DNA from: NVTR01 sp036480115
Lineage (GTDB): Bacteria; Pseudomonadota; Alphaproteobacteria; Rhodobacterales; Rhodobacteraceae
DNA length: 64,000 nt
Assembly: GCA_965224795.1 (NCBI GenBank)
Contig: CBDDAE010000001.1
Span: 620,001-684,000 of the forward strand
Direction of reading: 5' to 3'
A model generated the notes under the pieces. The model searched no databases and had not been told where the DNA came from. It worked only from the letters and a program-made list of their open reading frames with translations. A program made the translations under genes and the position numbers. This document shows positions 35,660-44,721 of this stretch, in pieces (position 1 is the first letter of the stretch; the number at the start of each line of letters is the position of its first letter).

Positions 35660-36196
35660 ATGGCGAAAAAAGAAGTCAAAGATTACATCCGCACCATCGT
35701 CGATTTCCCCCATGAAGGCATCATGTTTCGCGATGTCACCACGCTGTTTTCCGACCCGCGCGGTCTGCGCATGGCGGTTGACCAGTTGTTGCACCCCTAT
35801 GCAGGCATGCAGATTGACAAGGTTGTAGCACTCGAGGCCCGGGGTTTCATCTTGGGCGGCGCGATTGCCCACCAGTTAACGGTTGGTTTTGTACCAGTGC
35901 GCAAAAAGGGCAAACTGCCGGGCGCGACTATCAGCCAGGAATACAAACTGGAATATGGTGAAGCAATTATGGAGCTGCATTCAGACGCACTGCAACCCGG
36001 TGAAAAGGTGCTGCTGGTGGATGATTTGCTGGCAACAGGTGGCACGGCCGAGGCCGGGATCAGCCTGATCGAACGCCTTGGGGCGGAAATCATCGGATGC
36101 GCTTTTATCATTGATTTACCGGAACTTGGCGGGCGTAAGTTACTTGAAAAACTCGGCTATGACGTGCATGTTCTGTGCGATTTTGAAGGCGAATGA
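35660..36196 (+). CDS. apt: Adenine phosphoribosyltransferase
   Basis: A 178-residue type I phosphoribosyltransferase forming AMP from adenine and PRPP. The PRPP loop is 'EKVLLVDDLLATGGTAEAG'; 'VDFPHEGIMFRDVTTLFSDP' and 'VVALEARGFILGGAIAHQL' are the APRT-specific blocks. It completes the MTA salvage route begun by MtnP. Its stop lies directly against the end of the convergent FAD oxidase gene. Confidence 0.96.
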   Translation: MAKKEVKDYIRTIVDFPHEGIMFRDVTTLFSDPRGLRMAVDQLLHPYAGMQIDKVVALEARGFILGGAIAHQLTVGFVPVRKKGKLPGATISQEYKLEYGEAIMELHSDALQPGEKVLLVDDLLATGGTAEAGISLIERLGAEIIGCAFIIDLPELGGRKLLEKLGYDVHVLCDFEGE

Positions 36197-37609
36197 TCAG
36201 GCCAGAACCGCCCCGGGGTTCATGATGCCATTTGGATCCCACGCAGATTTTATTGCCGCCATCGCCGCCAGTTTGGCCGGGTCAGCATAGCGCTTTAGCT
36301 CATCCACCTTCATCCGCCCCAGCCCATGCTCGGCGCTGAAGGAACCGTCAAATTCAGCCACCAGATCATGCACCAACCGGCGTATTTCATCGCCCATTTC
36401 AGGGGTGTCATCCCGACTGCCACCTTTGGGCGGGAAAATATTGTAATGCAGGTTGCCATCACCCAAATGTCCAAAACTGTTAATCCGGTAATTACCTTTT
36501 GCAGCAATGGCTTGCCCGGCCTTGTTAATGAACTCTGGGATAGTGCTGATTGGCAACGAAATATCGTGGGACGCAATCGGCCGGATACGTTTATTAGCCT
36601 CTGGTATGGTTTCACGAACGGTCCAAAATTCCTGACGCTGTGCCAGATTTAGCGCCACCACCCCGTCACTGACCAGCCCTGCCGCCATGCCCATTTCAAA
36701 AATCTCGCTTAGTTTTTCAACCGGGTCCGGCCCTCCTGCCAGCCCTAAATCAATCAGCACTGACCATTCTGGTGGCTGTTCAAACGGTTGGGCAATCTGG
36801 GGCATGGTTTCGTTCAGAAAATTCAGCCCGGTACCGTGGATCAGCTCAAACGCCGAAATCGAGTTGCCCACATGGGCCGATGCCAGCGCCAATAGCTTAA
36901 TCGCCGCCGCCGGATCGCGCACCACCATCATCGCCGCCCCCACCTGAGCCGGGATCGGGAACAGCCGCAGTGATGCAGCGGTGATCACCCCCAGCGTGCC
37001 CTCGGCCCCAATCAACAGGTTGCGCAGATCATAGCCGGTGTTGTCTTTGCGCAGGCGCTTCAAACCATGCCAGATGTCGCCGTTTGGCAACACCGCTTCC
37101 AGCCCCAGACACAGGTCGCGGGCATTACCGTAGCGCAGCACATTCACCCCGCCGGCATTGGTGGCCAGATTGCCGCCGATCTGGCAAGAGCCTTGCGATG
37201 CCAATGACAGCGGAAACAACCGGTCAGCGTCCAACGCGACATTTTGTAGGTTTTCCAGGATCACCCCGGCTTCGGCGATGATGACGTTTTCATCGGTGTG
37301 AATGGCGCGGATTTTATTCATCCGCTCCAGCGACAATACAACCGGCAAAGGCCCATTTGGCATCACCTGCCCGTATACGAGCCCGGTGCCCCCGCCGTAA
37401 GGAACCACCGGAATGCGCGCAGAATTGGCCGCCCGCAGGATCGCACTGACATCGTTAACATTATCCGGGGCCAGCACCTGCCCGGCCTGTCCCTGATATT
37501 TTCCGCGCGGTTCCTGCAGGTAATGCGGCGCAGTTTCACGAAACGCTGTCGGATCAATTTTATTTCGAAGCTGCGCCAGAAACGCCTCTGTCACCGGGGT
37601 CAGCGTCAT
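36197..37609 (-). CDS. FAD-binding oxidoreductase (GlcD/D-lactate dehydrogenase type)
   Basis: A 470-residue protein with the FAD_binding_4 domain (about 40-180), including 'VVPYGGGTGLVYGQVMP' and 'QGSCQIGGNLATNAGGVNVLRYG', and a C-terminal FAD-oxidase domain with 'NSFGHLGDGNLHYNIFPPK' and 'FSAEHGLGRMK'. It is similar to glycolate, D-lactate and D-2-hydroxyglutarate dehydrogenases; no GlcE/GlcF partners are adjacent, which favours a D-2-hydroxyacid dehydrogenase. The ATG overlaps the DUF1697 stop (ATGA), indicating co-translation. Confidence 0.87.
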   Translation of the reverse strand: MTLTPVTEAFLAQLRNKIDPTAFRETAPHYLQEPRGKYQGQAGQVLAPDNVNDVSAILRAANSARIPVVPYGGGTGLVYGQVMPNGPLPVVLSLERMNKIRAIHTDENVIIAEAGVILENLQNVALDADRLFPLSLASQGSCQIGGNLATNAGGVNVLRYGNARDLCLGLEAVLPNGDIWHGLKRLRKDNTGYDLRNLLIGAEGTLGVITAASLRLFPIPAQVGAAMMVVRDPAAAIKLLALASAHVGNSISAFELIHGTGLNFLNETMPQIAQPFEQPPEWSVLIDLGLAGGPDPVEKLSEIFEMGMAAGLVSDGVVALNLAQRQEFWTVRETIPEANKRIRPIASHDISLPISTIPEFINKAGQAIAAKGNYRINSFGHLGDGNLHYNIFPPKGGSRDDTPEMGDEIRRLVHDLVAEFDGSFSAEHGLGRMKVDELKRYADPAKLAAMAAIKSAWDPNGIMNPGAVLA

Positions 37610-38142
37610 ATTGATTGCGCCAGTTCTAGGATTTTCTGACCAGAACGCAGGTTGCGCCCGGTCATTGAGGTTTTGATGAAGCGCGCCAGTTTGCCCGCCA
37701 GCGCCGACTTGCCGAACCCGTTCGGTGTAAAGAAGTAAAGCACGCCGTTGATCAGTTTGAATTCTTCATCATTTTTGGCAACTTCTGCCATTCCCGTCAG
37801 ATCGAATTCAACGGCCGCGTTCGCCAAAAAGAACAAATGCAGGGCCTTTGGATCTGCTTTCGCCTGTGGAAATGGGTTGGCATCAAGGGCATTTTGTAAA
37901 TCCGACAGCGGCATAACAAACACATCCACCCTGAAGCCAAATGTCTTTTCAATTCCGTCACCAATGGCACGCGAAATTTCATCCGCCGTACCTTCGGCCC
38001 GAAACACTCCATTACCAGACTGAATGTAACTTACCACATCGCGGCACCCAAGCCCCGCCAACATGTCCCTGAAATCAGCCATCGGCAGCTTATTATTACC
38101 GCCGACATTCACGCCTTTCAGCAGGGTTATCCAGGTGTCCAT
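37606..38142 (-). CDS. DUF1697 family protein
   Basis: About 178 residues. 'TWITLLKGVNVGGNNKLPMADFRDMLAGLGCRDVVSYIQSGN' is the strongly conserved DUF1697 N-terminus, and the family's C-terminal block is seen in 'FFTPNGFGKSALAGKL'. The function is unknown. The start at 38142 has GGGGATGA upstream; ATG at 38151 is also possible. It sits in a minus-strand run with the acetyltransferase upstream and the FAD oxidase downstream. Confidence 0.87.
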   Translation of the reverse strand: MDTWITLLKGVNVGGNNKLPMADFRDMLAGLGCRDVVSYIQSGNGVFRAEGTADEISRAIGDGIEKTFGFRVDVFVMPLSDLQNALDANPFPQAKADPKALHLFFLANAAVEFDLTGMAEVAKNDEEFKLINGVLYFFTPNGFGKSALAGKLARFIKTSMTGRNLRSGQKILELAQSI

Positions 38143-38165
38143 TCGCGTCATCCCCAAAGGATCGA

Positions 38166-38750
38166 TTAGCGCGTTTCCGTCTTGCCGCGCCGGTCATTTC
38201 GCAGGTTCGCATATAGCACATGGGTGCGCCAGCGCCCGTTGATCTGCAAATAGCTTTGCGCCACGCCCTCATATTTATAACCGCATCTTTCCAGAACCCC
38301 ACGCGAGGCATGATTTTCCGGCAGGCAAGCGCTTTCCACCCGGCTGAGATCAAGACTGGTGAATGCATGATGCACCACGGCATTCAAGGCTTCTCGCATA
38401 TACCCCAGACGGGCAAAATCTTTTCCAACCCAATAGCCGCAAGTGCCCGCCTGTGACGGACCACGTCGAATATTATCCAGCGTGATCGCGCCCAGAAATG
38501 CCCCGTCCTGCCGCCGGGTCAAAAACAGTGGCATCGCCGTGCCCGCTTTTATCGATCGTTGTGCCCAATAAACTCGGTTGGCGAACGATTTACGGCTTAG
38601 ATGATCCGGGGCCCAGGTGGGTTCCCATGGTGTCAGAAATTCAAGGCTTGAACGGCGCAGCCCGGTCCAATTGTTAAAATCAGAATGCTGGGGCGGGCGC
38701 AGGACCATCCGTTCGGTCTCAATCCGGACCTTGCGTGACCCCAATAACAT
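38166..38750 (-). CDS. GNAT N-acetyltransferase (RimJ/RimL type)
   Basis: A 194-residue acetyltransferase. 'VRIETERMVLRPPQHSDFNNW' is the typical RimJ-like opening, with 'CGYWVGKDFARLGYMREALNAVVHHAF' for acetyl-CoA binding and 'ENHASRGVLERCGYKYEG' at the end. RimJ/RimL enzymes acetylate ribosomal-protein N-termini, though many relatives act on other amines. Its start overlaps by one base the stop of the M16 peptidase gene, part of a thrC-peptidase-acetyltransferase run I recognise from roseobacters. Confidence 0.87.
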   Translation of the reverse strand: MLLGSRKVRIETERMVLRPPQHSDFNNWTGLRRSSLEFLTPWEPTWAPDHLSRKSFANRVYWAQRSIKAGTAMPLFLTRRQDGAFLGAITLDNIRRGPSQAGTCGYWVGKDFARLGYMREALNAVVHHAFTSLDLSRVESACLPENHASRGVLERCGYKYEGVAQSYLQINGRWRTHVLYANLRNDRRGKTETR

Positions 38751-40009
38751 CAGGCAACCAGCCGGGATTGCAGGTCTTGCAGGCGCGGGGCTTTTTCAAC
38801 CGGGCCATATAGCGCCAAGGCCATACCACCACTGGCCAGATTACCGGCAAGTGTACGCACATCACCCCGCCCGACACCGTCAATGCGCGCTACAACTTCG
38901 TCCAGGTCAGGCACCCTGCCCCAGATTGATACCATCCGCGCCAAACGTTCGGCGCGCGATGCGGCACTTTCCAGCCCCATCAACATGCCCGCCTTTAGTT
39001 GCGTGCGGGCGCGGTCCACTTCTGCCTCGGACATATCATCGGCGGCGCGTTTCAATTCATCCACGGTAATGGAGGCCAGATCAGTGATCTGATCGGCGCT
39101 GGTGCCAGCATAGATCGTGGTCATGCCGGTGTCGGCGTAAGCCCCGGCATGGGCGTAGATCGTATAACAAAGCCCGCGCTTTTCGCGCACTTCCTGAAAC
39201 AGACGCGATGACATGCCGCCGCCAAAGGCCGTGGAAAATATCTGCGCAGTGTAAATATCATCATCCAGATAACCTGGGCTTTCCAAAGCCAGCGCAAAAT
39301 GTACTTGTTCCAGATCCTTGATTTCGCGCTTTTCCGCGCCTTGAAACCGCGACGGTTCCAACGGTGCAGGTGCGCGTTTCTTTAGACCACCAAACAGGGC
39401 TTCGGCCTCACGGATAATCGCATCCTGATCCACCGCCCCGGCTGCCGCCAGGATCATCCGGTCCGGGCTGTAATTCTCGGCAACAAATCCCGAAAGATCA
39501 TCGCGCCCAAAGCTGGACACCCGCTCACTTGGTCCTAAAATTGTGCGCCCCATGGGCTGATCCGGGTAAGCGGCTTCCTGCAGCCAATCAAAGATAACAT
39601 CATCCGGCGTGTCCAGCGACTGGCCTATTTCCTGCAAAATCACGCCGCGCTCAATTTCAATTTCAGCCGGATCAAACACCGGGTTCAGCACGATATCAGC
39701 GATCACATCCAGCGCCAGTGGCACATCATTTTCCAGCACCCGGGCGTAGTAGGCCGTGGTCTCGCGGCTGGTATAGGCGTTGATAAAGCCGCCCACGTCT
39801 TCAATTGCTTCGGCAATTTGCAACGCACTGCGCCGCGCCGTGCCCTTAAATGCCATATGTTCCAGAAAATGCGCGATGCCGTTTTGCGACAGACGCTCAT
39901 GGCGACCACCCGCTTTGACCCATACCCCGATTGAGGCCGATTTCAGCCCCGGCATATTTTCGGTGACAATCTTAAATCCGTTGGCAAGTGTGTGTATGTT
40001 AACGCTCAA
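38750..40009 (-). CDS. M16 family zinc peptidase (mitochondrial processing peptidase-like)
   Basis: A 419-residue active M16B peptidase. The inverted zinc motif H-x-x-E-H is present in 'GIAHFLEHMAFKGT' (H47, E50, H51), with the distal glutamate in 'EIEIERGVILQEIGQS'. The C-terminal half is the related inactive domain containing 'GGGMSSRLFQEVREKRGLCYTIYA'. It degrades or trims peptides; the exact role in bacteria is unsettled. The TTG start overlaps the thrC stop, so synthesis is coupled to thrC. Confidence 0.92.
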   Translation of the reverse strand: MSVNIHTLANGFKIVTENMPGLKSASIGVWVKAGGRHERLSQNGIAHFLEHMAFKGTARRSALQIAEAIEDVGGFINAYTSRETTAYYARVLENDVPLALDVIADIVLNPVFDPAEIEIERGVILQEIGQSLDTPDDVIFDWLQEAAYPDQPMGRTILGPSERVSSFGRDDLSGFVAENYSPDRMILAAAGAVDQDAIIREAEALFGGLKKRAPAPLEPSRFQGAEKREIKDLEQVHFALALESPGYLDDDIYTAQIFSTAFGGGMSSRLFQEVREKRGLCYTIYAHAGAYADTGMTTIYAGTSADQITDLASITVDELKRAADDMSEAEVDRARTQLKAGMLMGLESAASRAERLARMVSIWGRVPDLDEVVARIDGVGRGDVRTLAGNLASGGMALALYGPVEKAPRLQDLQSRLVA

Positions 40010-41394
40010 GTTTTAATCCGATCCCGTACTAGTGTTTCAAGGCTGGCCAGATCATTGGCCACCTTTGTCATGCGCTCAGGGCGCTTGAACAGATCGGCCA
40101 TATGGGGCGGCAGGTCCGGGCGCAACCCCGTGGCCGCCTGCACCGCATCCGGGAACTTCGCCGGGTGCGCCGTGGCCAGCGTGATCATCGGGCTGGTGGC
40201 GTTGATATGTTCCTGCGCCACTTTCACCGCAACCGCACTATGGGGGCACAGGATTTCCCCGGTGCGTGCAAACATGTCGGCAATGGTGGCGGTGGTTTCC
40301 GCCTCGGACGCCCGGCCCGAGGCATACATTTCGCGCAGCCAGCCAATCGCGCCTTGCGAAATATCAAATCCGCCCTGCCCAAGCGCCTGCATCTGCTGGG
40401 CCACGGCATTGGCATCCTGCCCGTAGGCATAAAACAAGGCGCGTTCAAAGTTGGATGACACCTGAATATCCATCGACGGACTGATAGAGGGCGCAACCCC
40501 CTTTTTGGTATAGGACCCACTGATCAATGTGCGGTGCAAAATATCATTCTGGTTGGTGGCGATCACCAGTTGATCAATTGGCAGGCCCATTTTGCGGGCA
40601 ATAGTGGCGGCGAAAATATCGCCAAAATTACCCGTTGGCACAGTGAAACTAACCGCCCGGTGCGGCGCACCGATCGCCACAGCCGATGTGAAATAATACA
40701 CCACCTGCGCCAGTACCCGGGCCCAGTTGATCGAATTGACCCCGGCCAGCCGCACGCCATCGCGGAACTCAAAATCATTGAACATGTCTTTCAGGCGGGC
40801 CTGGCAGTCGTCAAAATCTCCGTCCAACGCCAGAGCGTGGATATTGCTGGCATCCGGCGTGGTCATCTGGCGACGTTGCACATCCGACACCAAACCATCA
40901 GGAAACAGGATGAACACATCCACCGCGTCCAGCCCGGCAAAGGCTTCGATCGCTGCCGACCCGGTATCACCAGATGTGGCCCCGACAATCGTTACCCGTT
41001 CACCGCGCCGGGCCAGTGCCGCCTGAAACATCTGACCGATCAGCTGCATGGCAAAATCTTTGAACGCCAGTGTCGGGCCGTGGAACAATTCCAGCAGAAA
41101 GTGATTGGCGTCCAGCTGTTTCAGCGGCGCGCGGGCGTCATGGCGAAACCCTTTGTATGCGCGGGCAATGATATCGCCAAATTCACTGTCGCTGAAGGTG
41201 TCGCCAATAAAGGGGCGCATCACCCGGTAAGCCACTTCTTCATAGGGCAGCCCGGCCAGTGCCTTGATGTCAGCAGCTGTAAGGGTCGGAATATTATCCG
41301 GCAGATACAGCCCGCCATCACGCGCCAGCCCGGTCAGCATGGCTTCTTCGAAATTCAGCTTTGGGGCCGATCCACGGGTGGAGATATAGCGCAT
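40006..41394 (-). CDS. thrC: Threonine synthase
   Basis: A 462-residue PLP enzyme converting O-phosphohomoserine to threonine. The N-terminus 'MRYISTRGSAPKLNFEEAMLTGLARDGGLYLP' is that of the long ThrC class; the PLP lysine is in 'LAFKDFAMQLIGQM', and 'GATSGDTGSAAIEAF' is the phosphate loop. ATG at 41394 is chosen because upstream in-frame codons would run into the SURF1 gene. It begins 14 bases after the SURF1 stop and overlaps the M16 gene downstream. Confidence 0.96.
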   Translation of the reverse strand: MRYISTRGSAPKLNFEEAMLTGLARDGGLYLPDNIPTLTAADIKALAGLPYEEVAYRVMRPFIGDTFSDSEFGDIIARAYKGFRHDARAPLKQLDANHFLLELFHGPTLAFKDFAMQLIGQMFQAALARRGERVTIVGATSGDTGSAAIEAFAGLDAVDVFILFPDGLVSDVQRRQMTTPDASNIHALALDGDFDDCQARLKDMFNDFEFRDGVRLAGVNSINWARVLAQVVYYFTSAVAIGAPHRAVSFTVPTGNFGDIFAATIARKMGLPIDQLVIATNQNDILHRTLISGSYTKKGVAPSISPSMDIQVSSNFERALFYAYGQDANAVAQQMQALGQGGFDISQGAIGWLREMYASGRASEAETTATIADMFARTGEILCPHSAVAVKVAQEHINATSPMITLATAHPAKFPDAVQAATGLRPDLPPHMADLFKRPERMTKVANDLASLETLVRDRIKT

Positions 41395-41408
41395 ATTCTG
41401 GTGCTTCT

Positions 41409-42077
41409 TCAGTTTGTTTGGCGTTTGATACGCCACAGTAGATAGACTGTCATCCCAAACCAGACCGCTGCCAGTAAAAACCATGTAATGGCGTAATTCA
41501 GGTGGTTGTTGGGAATACTTGATGTGTTCACCGGGAACGGAACGACCCCGTCGCCGGTCGCCTGGCTGGCTACGATCAACACCGGTTCCGTGTTTAGCGC
41601 CGCTGCCATCCCAGGCACATCGCGGGCAAACCAGATATTGGTCGCCGTATCGATTTTGGGCGTGTATTTGTCCACCTCATCCGGCCAGTGCAGGTTTCCT
41701 GTCACCAAAATCTTGACCCCGCCGCGTAGATCATCCTTGGCGGTTAATGCTATAAAGCCGCGATCCACCATGATGCGGCGACCGTTGCTAATCAAAACGC
41801 CGATCAACCGATACCCGGCCCCGGTATCTTTGTTACTAGCCAATACATGGATTTCTGAACTGCCAAACTGACCTTCCGCAACCACTGCTAAGAACCTATC
41901 TGTGCCGGGATCAAGAACTGCCGGAAGCGCCACGGGATCTGCGCCAATCTTCTCCGAAATTTCCGCCAAGATTTCCTGTTTCCACCCCAGCCGCTGAACC
42001 TGCCAATTTCCCAGCCATAGCAAAACGCCAACCCCAAGCACCCCCAGCAACAGCGGCCCTATCATTGCTTTGGTCAT
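41409..42077 (-). CDS. SURF1 family cytochrome oxidase assembly protein
   Basis: A 222-residue protein with the SURF1 plan: one membrane helix at each end and a periplasmic domain between. 'LWLGNWQVQRLGWKQEIL' and the closing 'NNHLNYAITWFLLAAVW' are the family hallmarks. SURF1 helps insert heme a into the oxidase subunit I. The start at 42077 follows GGGGGA. The position after ctaE in the oxidase cluster agrees with this role. Confidence 0.92.
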   Translation of the reverse strand: MTKAMIGPLLLGVLGVGVLLWLGNWQVQRLGWKQEILAEISEKIGADPVALPAVLDPGTDRFLAVVAEGQFGSSEIHVLASNKDTGAGYRLIGVLISNGRRIMVDRGFIALTAKDDLRGGVKILVTGNLHWPDEVDKYTPKIDTATNIWFARDVPGMAAALNTEPVLIVASQATGDGVVPFPVNTSSIPNNHLNYAITWFLLAAVWFGMTVYLLWRIKRQTN

Positions 42078-42120
42078 TGTATCCCCCAAACAAATGGCGC
42101 GAAGGTTACCCTCCGCGCCC

Positions 42121-42155
42121 ATTCTTCTTTTTCAAAATACCTTCGCCGAAGGCAA
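42121..42155 (+). repeat. Dispersed intergenic repeat, copy B
   Basis: ATTCTTCTTTTTCAAAATAC followed by CTTCGCCGAAGGC matches the pattern of copies A and C. The GCC-GAA-GGC end can form a tiny hairpin. It lies between the ctaE stop and the SURF1 gene. Confidence 0.45.
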
Positions 42156-42161
42156 GAAACT

Positions 42162-42974
42162 TTAGCCGCCCCAGATATAAACGGCAGCGAACAGAAACAA
42201 CCAAACCACATCGACAAAATGCCAATACCAAGCCGCCGCTTCAAAACCCACATGGCGCTCCTGGGTGAAGTGCCCGGCCCGGGCGCGAAACCAGCAAACC
42301 GCCAGAAAGATAGTGCCAATCAGCACGTGGAAACCATGGAAACCCGTGGCCATGAAAAAGTTAGCGCCGTAAATATTACCAGAAAACCCAAACGCCGCGT
42401 GGGAATATTCAAAGGCCTGAAAGCCGGTAAACATAATGCCTAGAACAACCGCCAGGATCAGCCCGTTTTGCAGATCTTTACGGTTGTTTTCATGGGCAAG
42501 CGCGTGGTGCGCCCATGTCGCTGCCATCCCAGAACACAGCAGGATCAGCGTGTTGATCAGCGGCAGATGCCAGGGATCAAAGGTTTCAATACCAATAGGC
42601 GGCCAGACACCATCGATCTTGGGGGAATCCGGGCCCATCGGGTACATCGCGTGCTTGAAAAAGCTCCAGAACCAGGCGGCGAAAAACATCACCTCTGACA
42701 TGATGAACAGTACAACGCCGTAGCGAAGCCCTATGGCCACAACTGGTGTGTGATCACCTGTTTCGGCCTCACCCACCACTTCAGACCACCAAGCATACAT
42801 GACATAAAGTACACCAGCCAAACCGATGGCAAAGAACCAGGGATGGTTGCTTTCAATCTGCGGCGACGACCAGATGATAATACCAAACAGCATGAAGGCA
42901 CCGGAAACCGCCCCCATAAGGGGCAGGACCGAAGGGGCCAGAATGTGATAGTCGTGGTTCTTTTCGTGCGCCAT
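42162..42974 (-). CDS. ctaE: Cytochrome c oxidase subunit III
   Basis: A 270-residue protein with seven predicted helices. 'KNHDYHILAPSVLPLMGAVSGAF' at the N-terminus, 'SEVMFFAAWFWSFFKHAMYP' and 'GFHGFHVLIGTIFL' are the COX3 signatures, with the conserved H-E/phospholipid-binding positions near 'TWAHHALAHENN'. It stabilises the aa3 catalytic core. It is the fifth gene of a minus-strand oxidase cluster and lies 21 bases after ctaG. Confidence 0.96.
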   Translation of the reverse strand: MAHEKNHDYHILAPSVLPLMGAVSGAFMLFGIIIWSSPQIESNHPWFFAIGLAGVLYVMYAWWSEVVGEAETGDHTPVVAIGLRYGVVLFIMSEVMFFAAWFWSFFKHAMYPMGPDSPKIDGVWPPIGIETFDPWHLPLINTLILLCSGMAATWAHHALAHENNRKDLQNGLILAVVLGIMFTGFQAFEYSHAAFGFSGNIYGANFFMATGFHGFHVLIGTIFLAVCWFRARAGHFTQERHVGFEAAAWYWHFVDVVWLFLFAAVYIWGG

Positions 42975-42995
42975 TTGCGTTCCCCTGTCTGGGAT

Positions 42996-43571
42996 TTAGT
43001 TGGACCCGTCCGCGGTATCAGCCGTTAGTTCGGCAAATTCCTCGGGCAGATCAGTTTCGTGGAATGTGTAGGACAGCGTGATGTGTTTTACAAACTTTGC
43101 ATCCCGGTCCCGGGTGATGTCGGGGTCAACGTAGAAGGTGACTGGCATCAGCGCGGTTTCGCCGGGCTGAAGAATCTGTTCTTCAAAACAAAAACAATCA
43201 ATCTTGGTAAAATGCCCGCCCGCTTCAAACGGCGCGACGTTATAGCTGGCCGTGCCGGCAATCGGGCGATCGGTTGGGTTATACGCCTCATAGAACGCCA
43301 ACCCGGTTTCGCCGATCTTTAGTTCCATCTCGCGCACCACTGGCTTGAACGTCCAGGGCATGTCGCGATCAAGGGATGCATCAAAGCGGATGGTGATGGT
43401 CTGATCCAGCACCTCATCCGAACCCGCGTCAGCTACGGACGTGACGCCGCCAAATCCAGTGACGCTACAAAACCAGTTGTAAAACGGCACCGAGGCCCAG
43501 GCCAGCGCGCCCATGGTCACAACGACACCAACGGTCATGCGCAGGGTTTTGATATTTGCCGCTGTGCTCAT
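42996..43571 (-). CDS. ctaG: Cytochrome c oxidase copper-chaperone CtaG/Cox11
   Basis: A 191-residue membrane-anchored protein. One N-terminal helix (about 12-30) is followed by a periplasmic immunoglobulin-like domain with the copper-binding C-x-C in 'KIDCFCFEEQILQPGE', and 'MPWTFKPVVREMEL' earlier. It delivers copper to the CuB site of subunit I. The start overlaps the stop of the 61-residue gene upstream (ATGA). Confidence 0.95.
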   Translation of the reverse strand: MSTAANIKTLRMTVGVVVTMGALAWASVPFYNWFCSVTGFGGVTSVADAGSDEVLDQTITIRFDASLDRDMPWTFKPVVREMELKIGETGLAFYEAYNPTDRPIAGTASYNVAPFEAGGHFTKIDCFCFEEQILQPGETALMPVTFYVDPDITRDRDAKFVKHITLSYTFHETDLPEEFAELTADTADGSN

Positions 43572-43753
43572 TCGCTTACCGGTAATTGTTCGATGCGCAC
43601 CGAATGGTCAAACGCCTGCGTAGGCCGACCGTCGGTAACTTTGGCCACCGTCAGGGCAAACACCAGCGCCACAAAACCGCCCAACACCAGACCAACCCCA
43701 AGGTTGCGGCTAAAGCGGCGTTTGTGAATTTCATGTTCATGGGTCAGCCCCAT
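43568..43753 (-). CDS. Small single-helix protein of the oxidase cluster
   Basis: A 61-residue protein: a charged N-terminus ('MGLTHEHEIHKRRFSRN'), one membrane helix (about residues 19-40) and a short outer tail. Its ATG overlaps the ctaB stop and its stop overlaps the ctaG start, so all three are coupled. A comparable short ORF is common between ctaB and ctaG in Rhodobacterales and is sometimes annotated as an oxidase assembly factor. The role is inferred from position alone. Confidence 0.8.
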   Translation of the reverse strand: MGLTHEHEIHKRRFSRNLGVGLVLGGFVALVFALTVAKVTDGRPTQAFDHSVRIEQLPVSE

Positions 43754-44685
43754 TACCAGCCCCCCAAGCCAAAGGATTTCAGCGTCGCTTCAACCAGTAG
43801 CGCGCCAAAGCTTAAGAACAGGTAGGCTATTGAGAAGCGAAAGAAAGCTTTTTCGATCTTGTAATCGTCGGCATTGGCATCAGCATCGCCGCGCTTCAGG
43901 ATTTCAAACGCGCTTTTCAGGAACCAAAAGTTCATCAAAACTGCGGCCGTCAGATAGAACGGCCCGCCAATGGACGTAAATCCAATCCCCACGGCGATCG
44001 GCAGCAATATCAGTGTGTAGGCCAGAATATGTTTGCGGGTGACGGCGCGCCCATGGGTCACGGTCAACATTGGCACACCGGCTTTGGAATAGTCTTCCTT
44101 CATGAACAGCGCCAGCGCCCAGAAATGCGGCGGTGTCCACATCAGGATGAGGGCGAACATCAGGCTGCTTTCCATGGAAATGCCACCGGTTACAACGGCC
44201 CAACCGATCATCGGCGGGAATGCCCCGGCAGCGCCGCCAATAACAATGTTTTGCGGTGTCCAGCGTTTTAGCCACATAGTGTAAACCACGGCGTAAAAGA
44301 AGATTGTGAAACCCAGCAGGCCAGCAGCCACAAAGTTTGCAGCCAGCGCCAGCATGATCACAGCCATGACCGATAGCGTGATACCGATGGCAAAGGCTTC
44401 ATCCGCCCCGACCTTGCCCGCCGGTACCGGACGGTTGGCCGTGCGTTTCATCACGGCATCGATATCGGCGTCATACCACATATTCAGCGCACCCGAGGCC
44501 CCGGCCCCGATGGCAATGAACAGGATCGAGGCAAAACCAACCACCGGGTTAACCCCGCCCGGTGCAACCACTAGACCGACCAATGCCGTGAACACCACCA
44601 GCGACATGACACGGGGCTTGAGCAGGGCAAAGTAATCGCCAAACTGCGCCTCGTTTTCATAGCTGATATCAGTGCTGTCAGACAT
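43753..44685 (-). CDS. ctaB: Heme O synthase (protoheme IX farnesyltransferase)
   Basis: A 310-residue UbiA-family prenyltransferase with nine predicted helices. The first prenyl-diphosphate motif is 'NMWYDADIDAVMKRTANRP', the second region 'MKEDYSKAGVPML'. It farnesylates heme b to heme o, the precursor of heme a. ATG at 44685 follows AAGGG; a TTG immediately upstream is in frame. It lies 36 bases after ctaC and overlaps the 61-residue gene by one base. Confidence 0.96.
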   Translation of the reverse strand: MSDSTDISYENEAQFGDYFALLKPRVMSLVVFTALVGLVVAPGGVNPVVGFASILFIAIGAGASGALNMWYDADIDAVMKRTANRPVPAGKVGADEAFAIGITLSVMAVIMLALAANFVAAGLLGFTIFFYAVVYTMWLKRWTPQNIVIGGAAGAFPPMIGWAVVTGGISMESSLMFALILMWTPPHFWALALFMKEDYSKAGVPMLTVTHGRAVTRKHILAYTLILLPIAVGIGFTSIGGPFYLTAAVLMNFWFLKSAFEILKRGDADANADDYKIEKAFFRFSIAYLFLSFGALLVEATLKSFGLGGW

Positions 44686-44721
44686 CAATTACCCTTGTTG
44701 GTTGACCGGCAAGGTGCCGGA

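Noticed and set aside
40534..41445. A 303-codon open frame antisense to thrC.
   Set aside because: thrC is certain on the other strand; the frame shows no protein family features and is a codon-bias shadow.
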